Shown here: piece after piece, positions 17,077 to 25,708 of the stretch
Layout: each line of letters begins with the position of its first letter
Position numbering within the stretch: the stretch's first letter is position 1
Virus record (IMG/VR): IMGVR_UViG_3300035670_000790
Coordinates: 1 to 33,690 of that record
From: a virus
DNA length: 33,690 bases
Strand: one strand, 5' to 3'
Notes under the pieces: model-generated
The model's input: the letters and a program-made list of their open reading frames with translations, nothing else
Told to the model about the DNA's origin: nothing
Databases searched by the model: none
Program-made: the position numbers and the translations under genes

Positions 17077-19553
17077 CAGTCGTTACTCGTAAACTTGTAG
17101 ATAACCTGCAATATGTGCATGGCTACAGGAGCGTCCTGTGTTATTGTGACATTGACATCACCACGATTCCACCCCATAACCTCCATGCGATGCAGGCCGG
17201 TAAAACTCTCTGGAGCATCATCAAGATTCATCTGGTCTATCTGCCTGAATGCAACATAATCACCATTGATCTTGCACCCTACCGTATCTAGATACCTGAT
17301 CGTTACTTCACCAATCCGGTTACTGTTCCCATGAATTGAACCGGCACCACTACCAAAGTCCTGCATCAGAGTCTCAATGGTAGTCGTATATCCCAAGCCA
17401 ATAGTCACAGCCGATGCAGTACGATTCAAGGTGATGGAACCACTAGCTACCGTGTACTCCCCGATGAAAACCCCATCAGCGATTACCTGTACAACCTGAC
17501 CTTCCAAATGATCCAGACCACTCCATGTTGCAGTAGCCGGTGATGCCGTACCCTGTATAGCAGAATCAAGATAAACACCTGTCTGCATCTTCTCAATATA
17601 AACGCCATTATCCCTCTGAACCGCCATCCATAAGACATCACTTCCTTCTGCTGGCACACTGCAAACCGATAGGACAGTGCCATCAGTCTCATGACCGGCA
17701 AAGGCTATAACCTCGTTGTCCTTCTCTACAGTGACAGATACCAAGCCACCATCATCAAGACATAACCACAGGATAGACTCAGGCTCAGCAGCATAGGTCA
17801 TATCCTTGATACCACCACTAGTCAAATGCTCGGACATGATAGTAATGTCTGGCGAACTACTAGCCTCAATATCCATGTTATATCTGAATGAACGAATCTT
17901 TTTCCCTGCTCTCTGCACAAAATACAAATCTGACCCAATCCGTGCCGGTCTGATATTGTCGCACCCATAGGTAGATTGATTCTTTATCTGCACATTGGTC
18001 GGAGCTATCGGCTTTTCCACGCCGCCCTCAAATGTGTATTCCCCGTTTGTACACAAGGCAGTCAGTACACGACCAGGCACTAGGTGCGAAACTTCTGCAC
18101 GCTCATCGCCTGAAACAGATACAACAATACCCTCATCATCCAGAGTGCCGGGTAGGAAGTCGAAAAAGTTACCGATTGCACTGAACCAAATAGTATTTGG
18201 ATTGGTAGCAGTACCAGCAGCTACAAGCCTTTGCTCATAGGTAGACACAGCAGTAGGATAGCCATTTACATCACTCCACGCCGGCCTCATCACTATCCAT
18301 GAATTAGCAATAGGCGCAGTCGAACTGTTAAGCGTGCGCACAACCTCGCCGGTATAGAAGTTAGCCGTCGCCTCAGTCACTCGGACATATCCACCATTGA
18401 GCTTGATTACAGATCCAACATCATCGGCAGTGGCTAGATTAGCCCCAGTATTGCACCGCCTTACCTGTTGCGCCCCGATCAATGTAGAACCGACATCCTC
18501 ACTCTTAGGCAGGACATAGAACACCACAGTACCACCTACAGAAGCACTGCCAGTAGCGTTAAAGATCGTATAGTAAACAATCTCGCCGTTAGTCTTGGTT
18601 GCCTTCAGGATGTCACCATCGACAGGTATAGCCACCCCGCCGGTATTAGTTGCTGTAATCCGGAACGCCCTAAGTGAGTAGTACGTACTCTCATCAGCAG
18701 CCGTAACGGTAAACGATGGAGTAGCGCCCGCCGTACCATTGGCAAGCGTGACTGTAGAACCCTGCGATAAACTGCCACCAATTGTTATAGTTACCTGTGG
18801 CTGACCATCCATCCACCAGTTACCTGGTTCAATCGTGGTCGATTCAAACTCCTTGATAATCTCGACAGTGTGCGGAGTACCAGCAGATGTAGCCGCATTG
18901 TTTCCGGTAATAATTGCCTCACCGCCACCCTGTGAATAAATCTTCCTTGATACATTGATACCATTGGCATCCCTGCGATAATCAGCAGTACGGAAGATAG
19001 GACAGGTAGCCACACGACCAGTGCCGACAGTTACATTGTCCAGCACCAAAGCGTAGTTGGGTCGCCATACATCATCAAGTACAGGGTTGTTAAGGAACCT
19101 GACATTACTGATCAGCCACGCATTATCTGCCAATCTCTCCAACTGCCTGAGCGGATGATTAGGATGTGCAATGAATAAATAGTTCCCATACTGGGTAAAC
19201 CGTAAATCATATAACTCACTCGCCTGATAATTAGTCTCAATCTGATACTGCGTATTGACATCATTTAACACCATGCCGGAATCGGTAAAGAACCGGATGT
19301 ACTCTGGCCCGAACTCCAGACAGTACGACAGTGTTCTGGTGTAGACATACTTGACCAGCCTACAGGATGCGCTTCCAGCCTCGGCAACATACAGAGTGCC
19401 ATCCCTGCGCTTTACCCCGCCATGCTGTAAGCATATCCCGTTAGTGATTTCCTTCGCACCTGCCATGTAACGGGCAAGATCAGAACGACCATAAAGCCGA
19501 GGGCTAATCTCCCCCGCCGTGAAATTCTGCTGTGTGACTGTGACTCTAGGCAT
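17076..19553 (-). CDS. Tail tubular protein B / tail nozzle (gp12-like)
   Basis: 825 residues, near the T7 gp12 size. The N-terminus TQQNFTAGEISPRLYGRSDLARY with GAKEITNGICLQHGGVKRRDG is a strong signature of podovirus tail-nozzle proteins (FTAGE-SP...YAxGxxxxxNfxvxxqGgvxRRpG). The remainder is beta-propeller-like. It forms the distal tail tube to which fibres attach. It is coupled to tail tubular A by TAATG. Confidence 0.92.
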   Translation of the reverse strand: MPRVTVTQQNFTAGEISPRLYGRSDLARYMAGAKEITNGICLQHGGVKRRDGTLYVAEAGSASCRLVKYVYTRTLSYCLEFGPEYIRFFTDSGMVLNDVNTQYQIETNYQASELYDLRFTQYGNYLFIAHPNHPLRQLERLADNAWLISNVRFLNNPVLDDVWRPNYALVLDNVTVGTGRVATCPIFRTADYRRDANGINVSRKIYSQGGGEAIITGNNAATSAGTPHTVEIIKEFESTTIEPGNWWMDGQPQVTITIGGSLSQGSTVTLANGTAGATPSFTVTAADESTYYSLRAFRITATNTGGVAIPVDGDILKATKTNGEIVYYTIFNATGSASVGGTVVFYVLPKSEDVGSTLIGAQQVRRCNTGANLATADDVGSVIKLNGGYVRVTEATANFYTGEVVRTLNSSTAPIANSWIVMRPAWSDVNGYPTAVSTYEQRLVAAGTATNPNTIWFSAIGNFFDFLPGTLDDEGIVVSVSGDERAEVSHLVPGRVLTALCTNGEYTFEGGVEKPIAPTNVQIKNQSTYGCDNIRPARIGSDLYFVQRAGKKIRSFRYNMDIEASSSPDITIMSEHLTSGGIKDMTYAAEPESILWLCLDDGGLVSVTVEKDNEVIAFAGHETDGTVLSVCSVPAEGSDVLWMAVQRDNGVYIEKMQTGVYLDSAIQGTASPATATWSGLDHLEGQVVQVIADGVFIGEYTVASGSITLNRTASAVTIGLGYTTTIETLMQDFGSGAGSIHGNSNRIGEVTIRYLDTVGCKINGDYVAFRQIDQMNLDDAPESFTGLHRMEVMGWNRGDVNVTITQDAPVAMHILQVIYKFTSND

Positions 19554-20128
19554 TACCAGTTGCCGCCGTATCTAGCAGCTATGAACGGGAAGTCTCCCAT
19601 CGTTTCCGGCATGTCATCCTGACCATCCACCGCCCTCGCCCGCTTCATGTATTGCGCTAATTGCTGCTCAGATACCTGAACCTGACTAGCAGACTGAGTG
19701 ATAGCATATGCCATCCTGGCCGCCATTGCGTAGGTCATCGCATTGATCAGCGATACATCCCAAGTGCCTACCGATTCATTTCGGTACACATAAACTAGCT
19801 TCAGGCTAGACTCACTGCACAGAATCTTGCGACCCTCGCACTTGTAGTACGACTCATAGCCATACTCGCCAATCTGTACATTCCGGATCCAGTCAGTAGG
19901 CAAGGTGTACTGGTAGGTGTAATCAAACGCCGGAGCGTCTACATCTGGAGCAAGAGTGGTACGCTTTATCGCGCAATTCCAGAAGTGCGACCGCAGTACG
20001 TCATCGCGTACCGTATCCCACAAATTAGCACAGAGTCTTGCCCTGTCGCTATTCTCATCAAGTGAGTTGATTGGCTGTGCGCCTAGAGTCAGCAAGGCAT
20101 TTGAACAAACGCTAACAACTGAAGCCAC
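19553..20128 (-). CDS. Tail tubular protein A / head-tail adaptor (gp11-like)
   Basis: 191 residues from GTG 20128, preferred because GGGGG lies 5-6 bases upstream; TTG 20140 or GTG 20134 are possible. ASVVSVCSNALLTLGAQPI, then RARLCANLWDTVRDDVLRSH and WNCAIKRTTLA match the gp11-type gatekeeper that binds under the portal. The order A then B is the T7 order. Confidence 0.9.
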   Translation of the reverse strand: MASVVSVCSNALLTLGAQPINSLDENSDRARLCANLWDTVRDDVLRSHFWNCAIKRTTLAPDVDAPAFDYTYQYTLPTDWIRNVQIGEYGYESYYKCEGRKILCSESSLKLVYVYRNESVGTWDVSLINAMTYAMAARMAYAITQSASQVQVSEQQLAQYMKRARAVDGQDDMPETMGDFPFIAARYGGNW

Positions 20129-20138
20129 GCGCACCCCC

Positions 20139-20178
20139 AAAAAGAATTAGAATCCCCGCCACCTTTTGAGCAGCGGGG
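20139..20178 (-). terminator. Hairpin with T-rich tail after the capsid genes
   Basis: On the minus strand CCCCGC (20178-20173) pairs with GCGGGG (20159-20154) around a 13-base loop, followed by ATTCTAATTCTTTTT. It lies after the capsid/decoration genes and before tail tubular A, the place T7 has its T-phi terminator. The T tract is broken, so it is probably partial, allowing less transcription of tail genes than of capsid. Confidence 0.5.
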
Positions 20179-20186
20179 AGTGTTAC

Positions 20187-20696
20187 TTAGTCACCGTCTG
20201 TGTAGAAAACCAGAAGGCTTACAGTGCCAGCGGCATCAGCAGCGGCAGTCAGTGTGGCACAAACATCGTACATGATGTTCGGGTCAGTAGACAAACCTGC
20301 AATCTGGTACAACTGTGTTTCAATGTCCTCAACGCCATACACTGCTGACTCGTGATGAATCATAGTGCCTGCAACAGCACCATCTTTCAGAGATACAGCA
20401 GAGGCAAACGCATCGGCATCTACAACAGCACCACCATCGGCAGCAGTCTTGTACAAACCGAAATCAGCGATAGTAGTTGTGCCAACATCATCAGACCATA
20501 ACTGGATCATGACAATGCGTGCAGATGACGGCAGACGGCAGAAACGGTACACACTGGCAATGTCGTCGCCATTTGCAGTTTCTACAGTGCCACGCGCAAC
20601 CTTAACAACACCACCAGATAACCCTTTCTTGTTAAGGGTATAGGTAGTGGAGTCAGCGTTGGTGATTACAGTACTTTTAGTGTTAACAACGGCCAT
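20187..20696 (-). CDS. Putative head decoration / minor capsid protein
   Basis: 169 residues, MAVVNTKSTVITNADSTTYT and on, Ala/Thr/Val-rich and beta-like, with no membrane segment. It starts 14 bases after the major capsid stop and ends before the putative terminator, so it is made with the capsid protein. This place and composition fit a head-stabilising or decoration protein. No family named. Confidence 0.65.
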   Translation of the reverse strand: MAVVNTKSTVITNADSTTYTLNKKGLSGGVVKVARGTVETANGDDIASVYRFCRLPSSARIVMIQLWSDDVGTTTIADFGLYKTAADGGAVVDADAFASAVSLKDGAVAGTMIHHESAVYGVEDIETQLYQIAGLSTDPNIMYDVCATLTAAADAAGTVSLLVFYTDGD

Positions 20697-20709
20697 AAAT
20701 CACCCCCAA

Positions 20710-21627
20710 TTAAGATGCAAAGATTTCGTAGACTTTTTCTTCTTCTACGCGCACCGCACCCAATGCCATTTTGGCATAGACACGAGTGTTGAAGCCGCGA
20801 GAAGGATCAACGCCTACAGTGATGGTTTTGTCCTTGCCCATGCCCAATGCCACACCAGACTTGGCGAAAGCATACGCAACCCAACCAGTAGCAGGATAGA
20901 TAGTGCTGCCGCCAGGGCCAGATGTAGTGGTAACAGCAGGGAGCTGTTCAGAGTGGATCAGACGGAAGCCCATGACTTTACCAGTCTTGATGTTGCCTGC
21001 ATGCCAATCTGCAATTGTGTTGTACTCAGCAGTAGACAGTGAGCTATCGTTCAACAGATCGCCCAACATGCTAGAGTTAATAACCAGACACAGTTCTTCA
21101 CCGCTTTCTTCATCGCACTCATTTGCACGGAAGTATTCACGGGCACCAACAAGTTTAGCCTTTGTCAGTGCTGAACTCGTCAGGTCAGCGTTTCCGGCTT
21201 TGCTTGAGTTTGTGCGTGAAAGGCCGACAGTAGTGCTTGCACCAGTACGGGCAGCAGCACCAAGAGCAGTGATGATCACGTTATCCTTGGCACGGTTCAT
21301 ACCATTGATCATAGCCTTGACATAGTCAGACTTGGGATCGATCAGGGTGCGAACGATGTCAAGGTCGTCAATCATGTCGCCATCTTCCCAGTCATACAGG
21401 TCAATGTAGCGAGTGCTGTGAGCTTGTTCGTTGATCGGAGTATCACCGTGGCGAACAGTTCTACGCTGTGCAGTACGCTTGCCAAGACGGTTGATTGATT
21501 TGCTAGAACCCTGGATGTTAGGAACCAGTGTTACAGCACCTTCAAGACGAGACTCGGACTGTTGAGCCACATGCATGAAGTTGTCGGCAAACTGCTGCCG
21601 GAATGCTTCTGTGATTTGGTTAGACAT
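20710..21627 (-). CDS. Major capsid protein
   Basis: 305 residues, MSNQITEAFRQQFADNFMHV. The pattern matches HK97-fold capsid proteins of podoviruses: acidic helical start, an RRTVRHGDTP segment, DxYDWEDGDMIDDLDIVRTL spine helix, then LCLVINSSMLGDLL and VGVDPSRGFNTRVYAKMALGAVRVE near the end. It follows the scaffold gene after a 140-base gap holding a hairpin, which may raise its own expression. Confidence 0.88.
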   Translation of the reverse strand: MSNQITEAFRQQFADNFMHVAQQSESRLEGAVTLVPNIQGSSKSINRLGKRTAQRRTVRHGDTPINEQAHSTRYIDLYDWEDGDMIDDLDIVRTLIDPKSDYVKAMINGMNRAKDNVIITALGAAARTGASTTVGLSRTNSSKAGNADLTSSALTKAKLVGAREYFRANECDEESGEELCLVINSSMLGDLLNDSSLSTAEYNTIADWHAGNIKTGKVMGFRLIHSEQLPAVTTTSGPGGSTIYPATGWVAYAFAKSGVALGMGKDKTITVGVDPSRGFNTRVYAKMALGAVRVEEEKVYEIFAS

Positions 21628-21686
21628 AAAATGTCCCTCGCAAGTTGATTGGTTTGGTTTTGTCGGCCTTGTCCTTTCGGGAGCCT

Positions 21687-21721
21687 AAAAACGCCGTTAT
21701 CAACCTTGAAGGGTTGGCGGC
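21687..21721 (-). terminator. Imperfect hairpin plus T5 between scaffold and capsid
   Basis: On the minus strand GCCG...AACC (21721-21702) pairs with GGTT...CGGC, with unequal internal bulges, followed by GTTTTT (21687-21691 is a run of A on the plus strand). It could be a weak terminator or an RNA-processing or leader structure for the abundant capsid message. The rest of the gap 21628-21766 shows no ORF or clear promoter. Confidence 0.35.
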
Positions 21722-21766
21722 AGTACCGTGATAGTAGCTGCCGACCGTGTTGAATATCCCAAACGA

Positions 21767-22573
21767 TTAGCCCATACCGTGTGCTGGTGCTTTGCCGTAC
21801 TGCCTGTTGTACAGGTCATCCAGCTTTTGCAGCATCGCAGGGCGTCTTGGATCAGTCACCGGCATCTGTGCCAGTTGCTCCCTCAGGTCATGCACCACAG
21901 AACCGAACTCAGCAGGGTCAATAGTCTGCATGGCTAACGGCGGGGAGTCCTCGCGCAAGCCCTCGCCAAACTTGGCTAGATACTTGAGCACCACAGGATC
22001 ATTCCCGTAGTTGTCCATAATGTAGTCGGCATCATCACCGGCAACCATAGTCACAGCACGATAAGCGTCTGCCAGTACTTCCTTGGCTCTTGTCTCGCCT
22101 AACTCAGTGGTCAGCGTTTCGATTGTTTCGTTAGCTGATAACTGCGATGCCGCCTCCAAATCCTGAGGCAATACTTTCATATAGGTATCTAGCACATACG
22201 ATACCTGAGCATTGGTCATGCCTAGCTTGTGTGCGCCCTCCATGAACTGACCGACTACAGGGTCGGCTTTAATCTCATCGAACGAGATAGGCACTTCCTC
22301 ACTGAACTGTACCTGATATTCTTCATGCGACTTGGGCGGAGCTTCGCCAGTGCCTAGCTTCTTCTCCAGATAGCTATAAGACTGAGCCATCTTGATACTT
22401 GATGCCTCGTAATCCAGTGAGCCATCCTCTTTCTTGACTTGGAACTTCTCGGGTATTGCCGGTGCTTCACTTGCCGGTTGTGTAGTGGCTAGGTCCGCTG
22501 CCTGCCTGAGTGCGCTTGGTTCATCGTGTTGGATCGTTTCGTCAGTTGTCGCGTTAGCGGCTGCCACGGTCAT
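21767..22573 (-). CDS. Capsid scaffolding / assembly protein (gp9-like)
   Basis: 268 residues, acidic and helical, with Ala/Glu/Asp-rich stretches. The pattern EKFQVKKEDGSLDYEASSIK, then SYSYLEKKLG, and a C-terminal segment ending NRQYGKAPAHGMG is shared by podovirus scaffold proteins. It guides procapsid assembly and leaves. It lies between portal and capsid as in T7 and overlaps the preceding gene by 20 bases. Confidence 0.85.
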   Translation of the reverse strand: MTVAAANATTDETIQHDEPSALRQAADLATTQPASEAPAIPEKFQVKKEDGSLDYEASSIKMAQSYSYLEKKLGTGEAPPKSHEEYQVQFSEEVPISFDEIKADPVVGQFMEGAHKLGMTNAQVSYVLDTYMKVLPQDLEAASQLSANETIETLTTELGETRAKEVLADAYRAVTMVAGDDADYIMDNYGNDPVVLKYLAKFGEGLREDSPPLAMQTIDPAEFGSVVHDLREQLAQMPVTDPRRPAMLQKLDDLYNRQYGKAPAHGMG

Positions 22574-22766
22574 TTTCTTGTGCCTCGTTTAGTTTTTCAT
22601 TGATGTAGTCCAGAACGGACATTGCCCCTGCATTGTATGCAGTCTGTGTAGGATCACCCTGTACATAAGGGTTCTTCCAAAATTGAAGTAACAGATCATT
22701 CAGAACGATCTGCCCGTTTTCACTACCCTCGAACAACATCGAATAGATAATAGGCTCAGGCCGCAT
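22554..22766 (-). CDS. Small Bbp19-like protein
   Basis: 70 residues. The core LFEGSENGQIVLNDLLLQFW, KNPYV and YNAGAMSVLDYI is the pattern of the Bbp19-like phage domain first named in Bordetella phage BPP-1. Its function is not known; it is regularly found between portal and scaffold genes. It overlaps the portal end by 11 bases and the scaffold start by 20. Confidence 0.75.
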   Translation of the reverse strand: MRPEPIIYSMLFEGSENGQIVLNDLLLQFWKNPYVQGDPTQTAYNAGAMSVLDYINEKLNEAQENDRGSR

Positions 22767-24366
22767 TCTGCTGCATCATCCCTTGGGCTATCTGTGGTGC
22801 AGCACGGGTAGCCATTTCAGCCATCATCGCCTGCTGCTGTGCCTGTTGCTGTGCCTCTGCCCTTTCTTCCCTTTCAGCCTCTACCGCATCTTTTTTCTTG
22901 ATGATCTCGGTAGGTACACCCAATGCTTCAGCCATTACACGGACGATCTCATCACCATCCAACAGGTCTAAGACCTCAGGCTTCATCTGGGCAACAGCAC
23001 CAATAGTCCCCAACATGCGCTCTATAGAGGAGACATCCTCCATCTTCTGCGCTCTTGCCAGTGGGCTAATATACTTTACCTTGTATTCCTTACCTCTTAG
23101 CGTCTGTGGCGGTGCAGGAAATACACCCGCACGGAACAAGATCCCAAATACTCGCTCGATCATTGGCTGTAGATATTCAGACTGGAACCTGCCGAACACA
23201 GGGCCAAGTAACTGCCTGATCAACTGCTGACGAACATGAACCTCGGTAGCCGTCATTGCAGGGCCATCCTGAGGCTGTAACTGGTCAGCCATCAAGATTT
23301 TACGGATAGCCGATTGTGCCAGCTTGATTTCTTCCTGAGCCAATTGCCAGTTGCCCGGGGGATTCAACGGCTTCATGCTGTCAACAGAGTTGGCGACTAT
23401 GATCTTCCTTGGCCCGACCTTGATTGATCTAGGATTCAATACCCCGTCATCTTCAGCTATCCACATCCCCGCTACATTCAACTCGGCATTAGCCAAGTGA
23501 AAACGCTTCATAGTGTTGAGCATCATGGCATCAGGCAAGGCATCAAGTACCGGCCCGACCCCATACATAGACTCTGGAACCTTCACCCAACGAGGGATAG
23601 TGCATGGGAACTCGTGATAGCCAGACTCACGGCATACATGCTTGTTCTCTGTCTCTACCGTGCAAGAGCTGAACGGAAACTCTCTGGCATTCTTCGCACC
23701 AGACTTGTACCCCATATCCCGTGGTCTTACCTCAATAGCCAGCTTGACATGGTCATCGCCCTTCTCATCAGCGACTAGCTTTCTAACTTTCTCGGATACA
23801 TTTGACTCGCCGAACTCAGCAATACACTGGTTAGCTGTGAGTGAATACTCCCTCAGTATGGTGTCAATCCTGCCATCTGGTCGGGTCGATGTCACATAGC
23901 ACTGAGCAATCGGCCATTGCTGAAACACCAGACCGCCACGCTCTTTGTCTTCATCAATGTACAGGACAAACCAACCGGCTATGATAGCGTCTGTCAGTGC
24001 CTCGAATGACTCAGCATCGAAGTTTGAGGCATGGATATTTTTATAGACCAACTCAGCCGCATCAGATAGCCACCGCTTTTCATCTTCGGTGGAGTTGTGT
24101 ATCTCTAGCTCAAACCATTGTGCGTTTGAAGGATGCAGGCCGGAAGCCATCTGACTTGACAGTGTACGGGTGGCATCACCAGTCACCCCATCCATGATCC
24201 TTGCCTTGGCATTAGGCAGGCTAGTGCCGTCCATGACCTCACCTTCTAGCCCGTGGGCGCGGACAGGATTGGTCACCAAATAGCAGTCACGCCAGATCGA
24301 CTCAAGCGGCGAACGATCCGACTTGAGCTTGGTTAACCTGCGGATTATCTGAGCGGCTTTGATCAT
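22756..24366 (-). CDS. Portal protein / head-to-tail connector (gp8-like)
   Basis: 536 residues, the T7 gp8 length. Typical features: DATRTLSSQMASGLHPSNAQ in the N-terminal part, WVKVPESMYGVGPVLDALPD (the S-YGRGP-like motif), MTATEVHVRQQL, and a Gln/Ala-rich C-terminal barrel (EEEAQQQAQQQ-type helix). It forms the dodecameric vertex through which DNA passes. ATG 24366 overlaps the previous stop as ATGA. Confidence 0.94.
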   Translation of the reverse strand: MIKAAQIIRRLTKLKSDRSPLESIWRDCYLVTNPVRAHGLEGEVMDGTSLPNAKARIMDGVTGDATRTLSSQMASGLHPSNAQWFELEIHNSTEDEKRWLSDAAELVYKNIHASNFDAESFEALTDAIIAGWFVLYIDEDKERGGLVFQQWPIAQCYVTSTRPDGRIDTILREYSLTANQCIAEFGESNVSEKVRKLVADEKGDDHVKLAIEVRPRDMGYKSGAKNAREFPFSSCTVETENKHVCRESGYHEFPCTIPRWVKVPESMYGVGPVLDALPDAMMLNTMKRFHLANAELNVAGMWIAEDDGVLNPRSIKVGPRKIIVANSVDSMKPLNPPGNWQLAQEEIKLAQSAIRKILMADQLQPQDGPAMTATEVHVRQQLIRQLLGPVFGRFQSEYLQPMIERVFGILFRAGVFPAPPQTLRGKEYKVKYISPLARAQKMEDVSSIERMLGTIGAVAQMKPEVLDLLDGDEIVRVMAEALGVPTEIIKKKDAVEAEREERAEAQQQAQQQAMMAEMATRAAPQIAQGMMQQNAA

Positions 24367-24596
24367 GCACCCAACTTGGTCTTGCCGCCAGTTGCACCAG
24401 GCATAGTAGTAGCTCCACTACCACCCCTTGCGCTAGAACGCATTGCCAGCATCTTGGATTTAGCCTTGCGAGCCTGTGCAGCTTCCTCGTTGGCTTTCTT
24501 GGCTGCTTCAGCCGCCGCCGCTTCCTGCTCTGCTTTTACATCGCGCTCTACCACCTTAGGTGGAGCCTTGGGTTTCTTTGGTTTTTTGCCGCACAT
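24363..24596 (-). CDS. Small Lys/Ala-rich protein before the portal (T7 gp7.3-like position)
   Basis: 77 residues: MCGKKPKKPKAPPKVV, then an Ala/Glu/Lys coiled coil and a Gly/Ser-rich end (MRSSARGGSGATTMPGATGG). T7 has the lysine-rich virion assembly protein gp7.3 at the same place, also ending in an Arg-Ser-Ser-Gly-Gly-like stretch, but the likeness is mostly in composition. ACGAGGG gives a good ribosome-binding site. Likely virion-associated. Confidence 0.65.
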   Translation of the reverse strand: MCGKKPKKPKAPPKVVERDVKAEQEAAAAEAAKKANEEAAQARKAKSKMLAMRSSARGGSGATTMPGATGGKTKLGA

Positions 24597-24641
24597 AGAT
24601 TTACCCTCGTTAACATGTTGCCAATTTATACCGTGTCGCGT

Positions 24642-24863
24642 TTATTTTCCTATACGATGACGGGTCGATAGGGTCAATGGAACTTGGGTTATAGTCGTCT
24701 CCCACAGATCCATCAGTGCCACCCCATCCATATAGTTGGGTGTTGAGCCATTCACCCATCCGTGTACAGTGGTCTTGTGTACTCCGATATGCTTGGCTAT
24801 CGTTTCCAGACTATGACCCCTGCCGCGCAACTCAGTGACAATGCGGAACCAGTCCACCATCAT
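24642..24863 (-). CDS. Helix-turn-helix DNA-binding protein
   Basis: 73 residues from ATG 24863, with GAGGA eight bases upstream; the longer frame to 24926 would need a TTG and covers the dyad upstream. HSLETIAKHIGVHKTTVHGW is a clear helix-turn-helix (residues about 17-37), followed by NGSTPNYMDGVALMDLWE, like compact Cro/XRE-type phage regulators. It may control the late operon; a 13-bp dyad lies 63-75 bases before its start. A role as an alternative small terminase cannot be excluded. Confidence 0.75.
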   Translation of the reverse strand: MMVDWFRIVTELRGRGHSLETIAKHIGVHKTTVHGWVNGSTPNYMDGVALMDLWETTITQVPLTLSTRHRIGK

Positions 24864-24925
24864 CTGCTGATTCCTCGCGCCGGAAAAAGCTCTACGCGTT
24901 GTAGCACATAAATCATACACTTTCA

Positions 24926-24938
24926 ATACGACCCGTAT
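24926..24938. promoter_or_regulatory. 13-bp dyad, candidate operator
   Basis: ATACG-ACC-CGTAT is a perfect 5+5 dyad about 60 bases upstream of the helix-turn-helix gene start. A site of this size could bind that protein as a dimer. ATACG also recurs at 24652-24656 without its partner arm. No footprint or promoter can be assigned from the sequence. Confidence 0.3.
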
Positions 24939-24948
24939 CGTTTCATAT

Positions 24949-25044
24949 CTAGCCCTCGAAGCTGAAGCCTAGCCACGTAAGCACATAGGATACTATGATG
25001 CACCATGCTATTAGCTCAATCATTATGCGTGTTTGGTCTTTCAT
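24949..25044 (-). CDS. 31-residue single-pass membrane peptide
   Basis: ATG 25044 overlaps the preceding stop as ATGA, which fixes this start over a longer in-frame ORF from 25134. The peptide is MKDQTRIMIELIAWCIIVSY and an ending VLTWLGFSFEG, essentially one membrane helix. Such tiny membrane proteins are frequent in phage operons; function unknown. Confidence 0.5.
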   Translation of the reverse strand: MKDQTRIMIELIAWCIIVSYVLTWLGFSFEG

Positions 25045-25328
25045 GATGCGTCCAGTAACCAGTAGCACATATCGCCATTCGGTGTTAGTGCATTGATTCT
25101 TATGATGTTTTCCGATACTTGGACAGCCTGCCACCCTTGGGGGAGTGAGTGTTTATCAGATAGCAGCCTGTCGTATTCTTCTTGTAATACCGCAAGTTTA
25201 GCAGCTAGCATCAGTGCCTCGGCCTCTGGTGATCCTGCTATTACTGTATGTTCAATCCATGCCTGGCTCTTTTGGTCTGCTGATCCGCACATAGTTTCCA
25301 TCACGCTTATTTCTGATCCGTGGGTCAT
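25041..25328 (-). CDS. Hypothetical protein, 95 residues or fewer
   Basis: The central part (EAEALMLAAKLAVLQEEYDR) is a likely coiled coil, followed by GWQAVQVSENIIRINALTPN and a hydrophobic Trp end. ATG 25328 is inside the preceding 46-residue ORF in another frame; an ATG at 25301 is an alternative start. Ends at ATGA with the membrane peptide. Function unknown. Confidence 0.55.
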   Translation of the reverse strand: MTHGSEISVMETMCGSADQKSQAWIEHTVIAGSPEAEALMLAAKLAVLQEEYDRLLSDKHSLPQGWQAVQVSENIIRINALTPNGDMCYWLLDAS

Positions 25329-25392
25329 GCGCTGGAGTCTCCGGCTTGGCTGGCTGGTCAGGTTGTGGCTTGGGCTTTCTTCCTCTAGGCAT
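25252..25392 (-). CDS. Small basic proline-rich protein, 46 residues
   Basis: Starts MPRGRKPKPQPDQPAKPETP at a TAATG junction with the previous gene and ends KEPGMD at 25252. It is strongly basic and Pro-rich at the front, so likely unstructured. It overlaps the beginning of the next gene by 77 bases in another frame; one of the two starts must be wrong or the genes truly overlap. The tight start coupling favours this one being translated. Confidence 0.5.
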   Translation of the reverse strand: MPRGRKPKPQPDQPAKPETPAHDPRIRNKRDGNYVRISRPKEPGMD

Positions 25393-25646
25393 TAGCGTCT
25401 ACCCATTGCGATGTCGAGCGGTGATAGTTTCTTTTTCTTTGCCTCTGCCTGATTCTTTTTATGCTGAGCATCAGCCGCTGCCTTTTCTGCTGCAATTTTG
25501 GCAGCATTAACCCTCTCTGTTTTTGCCTTGGCTTGCTGGCTTACGTCCTTTGCCTTTGCTCCGGTGTGTACTGTAATGCCGCCGGCATCATCACCGCGTT
25601 TAATTGCCGTCTCCTTTGATGATCTGACTGCGCGTTTCTCTGCCAT
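25392..25646 (-). CDS. First gene of the late operon, Lys/Ala-rich coiled-coil protein
   Basis: 84 residues, MAEKRAVRSSKETAIKRGDD, then a long Ala/Lys/Glu helix (KTERVNAAKIAAEKAAADAQ) and a Lys cluster. GAGGG upstream is its ribosome-binding site and the tandem promoters end within 20 bases of it. Function unknown; composition suggests a nucleic-acid- or virion-associated small protein. Confidence 0.6.
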   Translation of the reverse strand: MAEKRAVRSSKETAIKRGDDAGGITVHTGAKAKDVSQQAKAKTERVNAAKIAAEKAAADAQHKKNQAEAKKKKLSPLDIAMGRR

Positions 25647-25659
25647 TGCCTTACCCTCA

Positions 25660-25702
25660 CTATTATCCCTTATAGTGTATCAAGTCAATGCTTTGCGGTC
25701 AA
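25660..25702 (-). promoter_or_regulatory. Tandem sigma-70-type promoters for the late operon
   Basis: On the minus strand, TTGACC (25702-25697), 17 bases, TACACT (25679-25674); and TTGACT (25688-25683), 17 bases, TAATAG (25665-25660). Both have optimal spacing and near-consensus -35 boxes, and they overlap. They lead directly into the first late gene. Use of host RNA polymerase for the late operon is therefore likely. Confidence 0.7.
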
Positions 25703-25708
25703 TCATCC

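Noticed and set aside
5673-24197. Many plus-strand ORFs of 60-140 codons opposite the late operon
   Set aside because: They lie antisense to clearly recognised structural genes, lack ribosome-binding sites and coupling, and have the odd Ser/Cys/Arg-rich composition of shadow frames.
24864-24926. Longer N-terminus of the helix-turn-helix protein from TTG 24926
   Set aside because: It needs a rare start codon without a ribosome-binding site and covers the dyad; ATG 24863 has GAGGA upstream.
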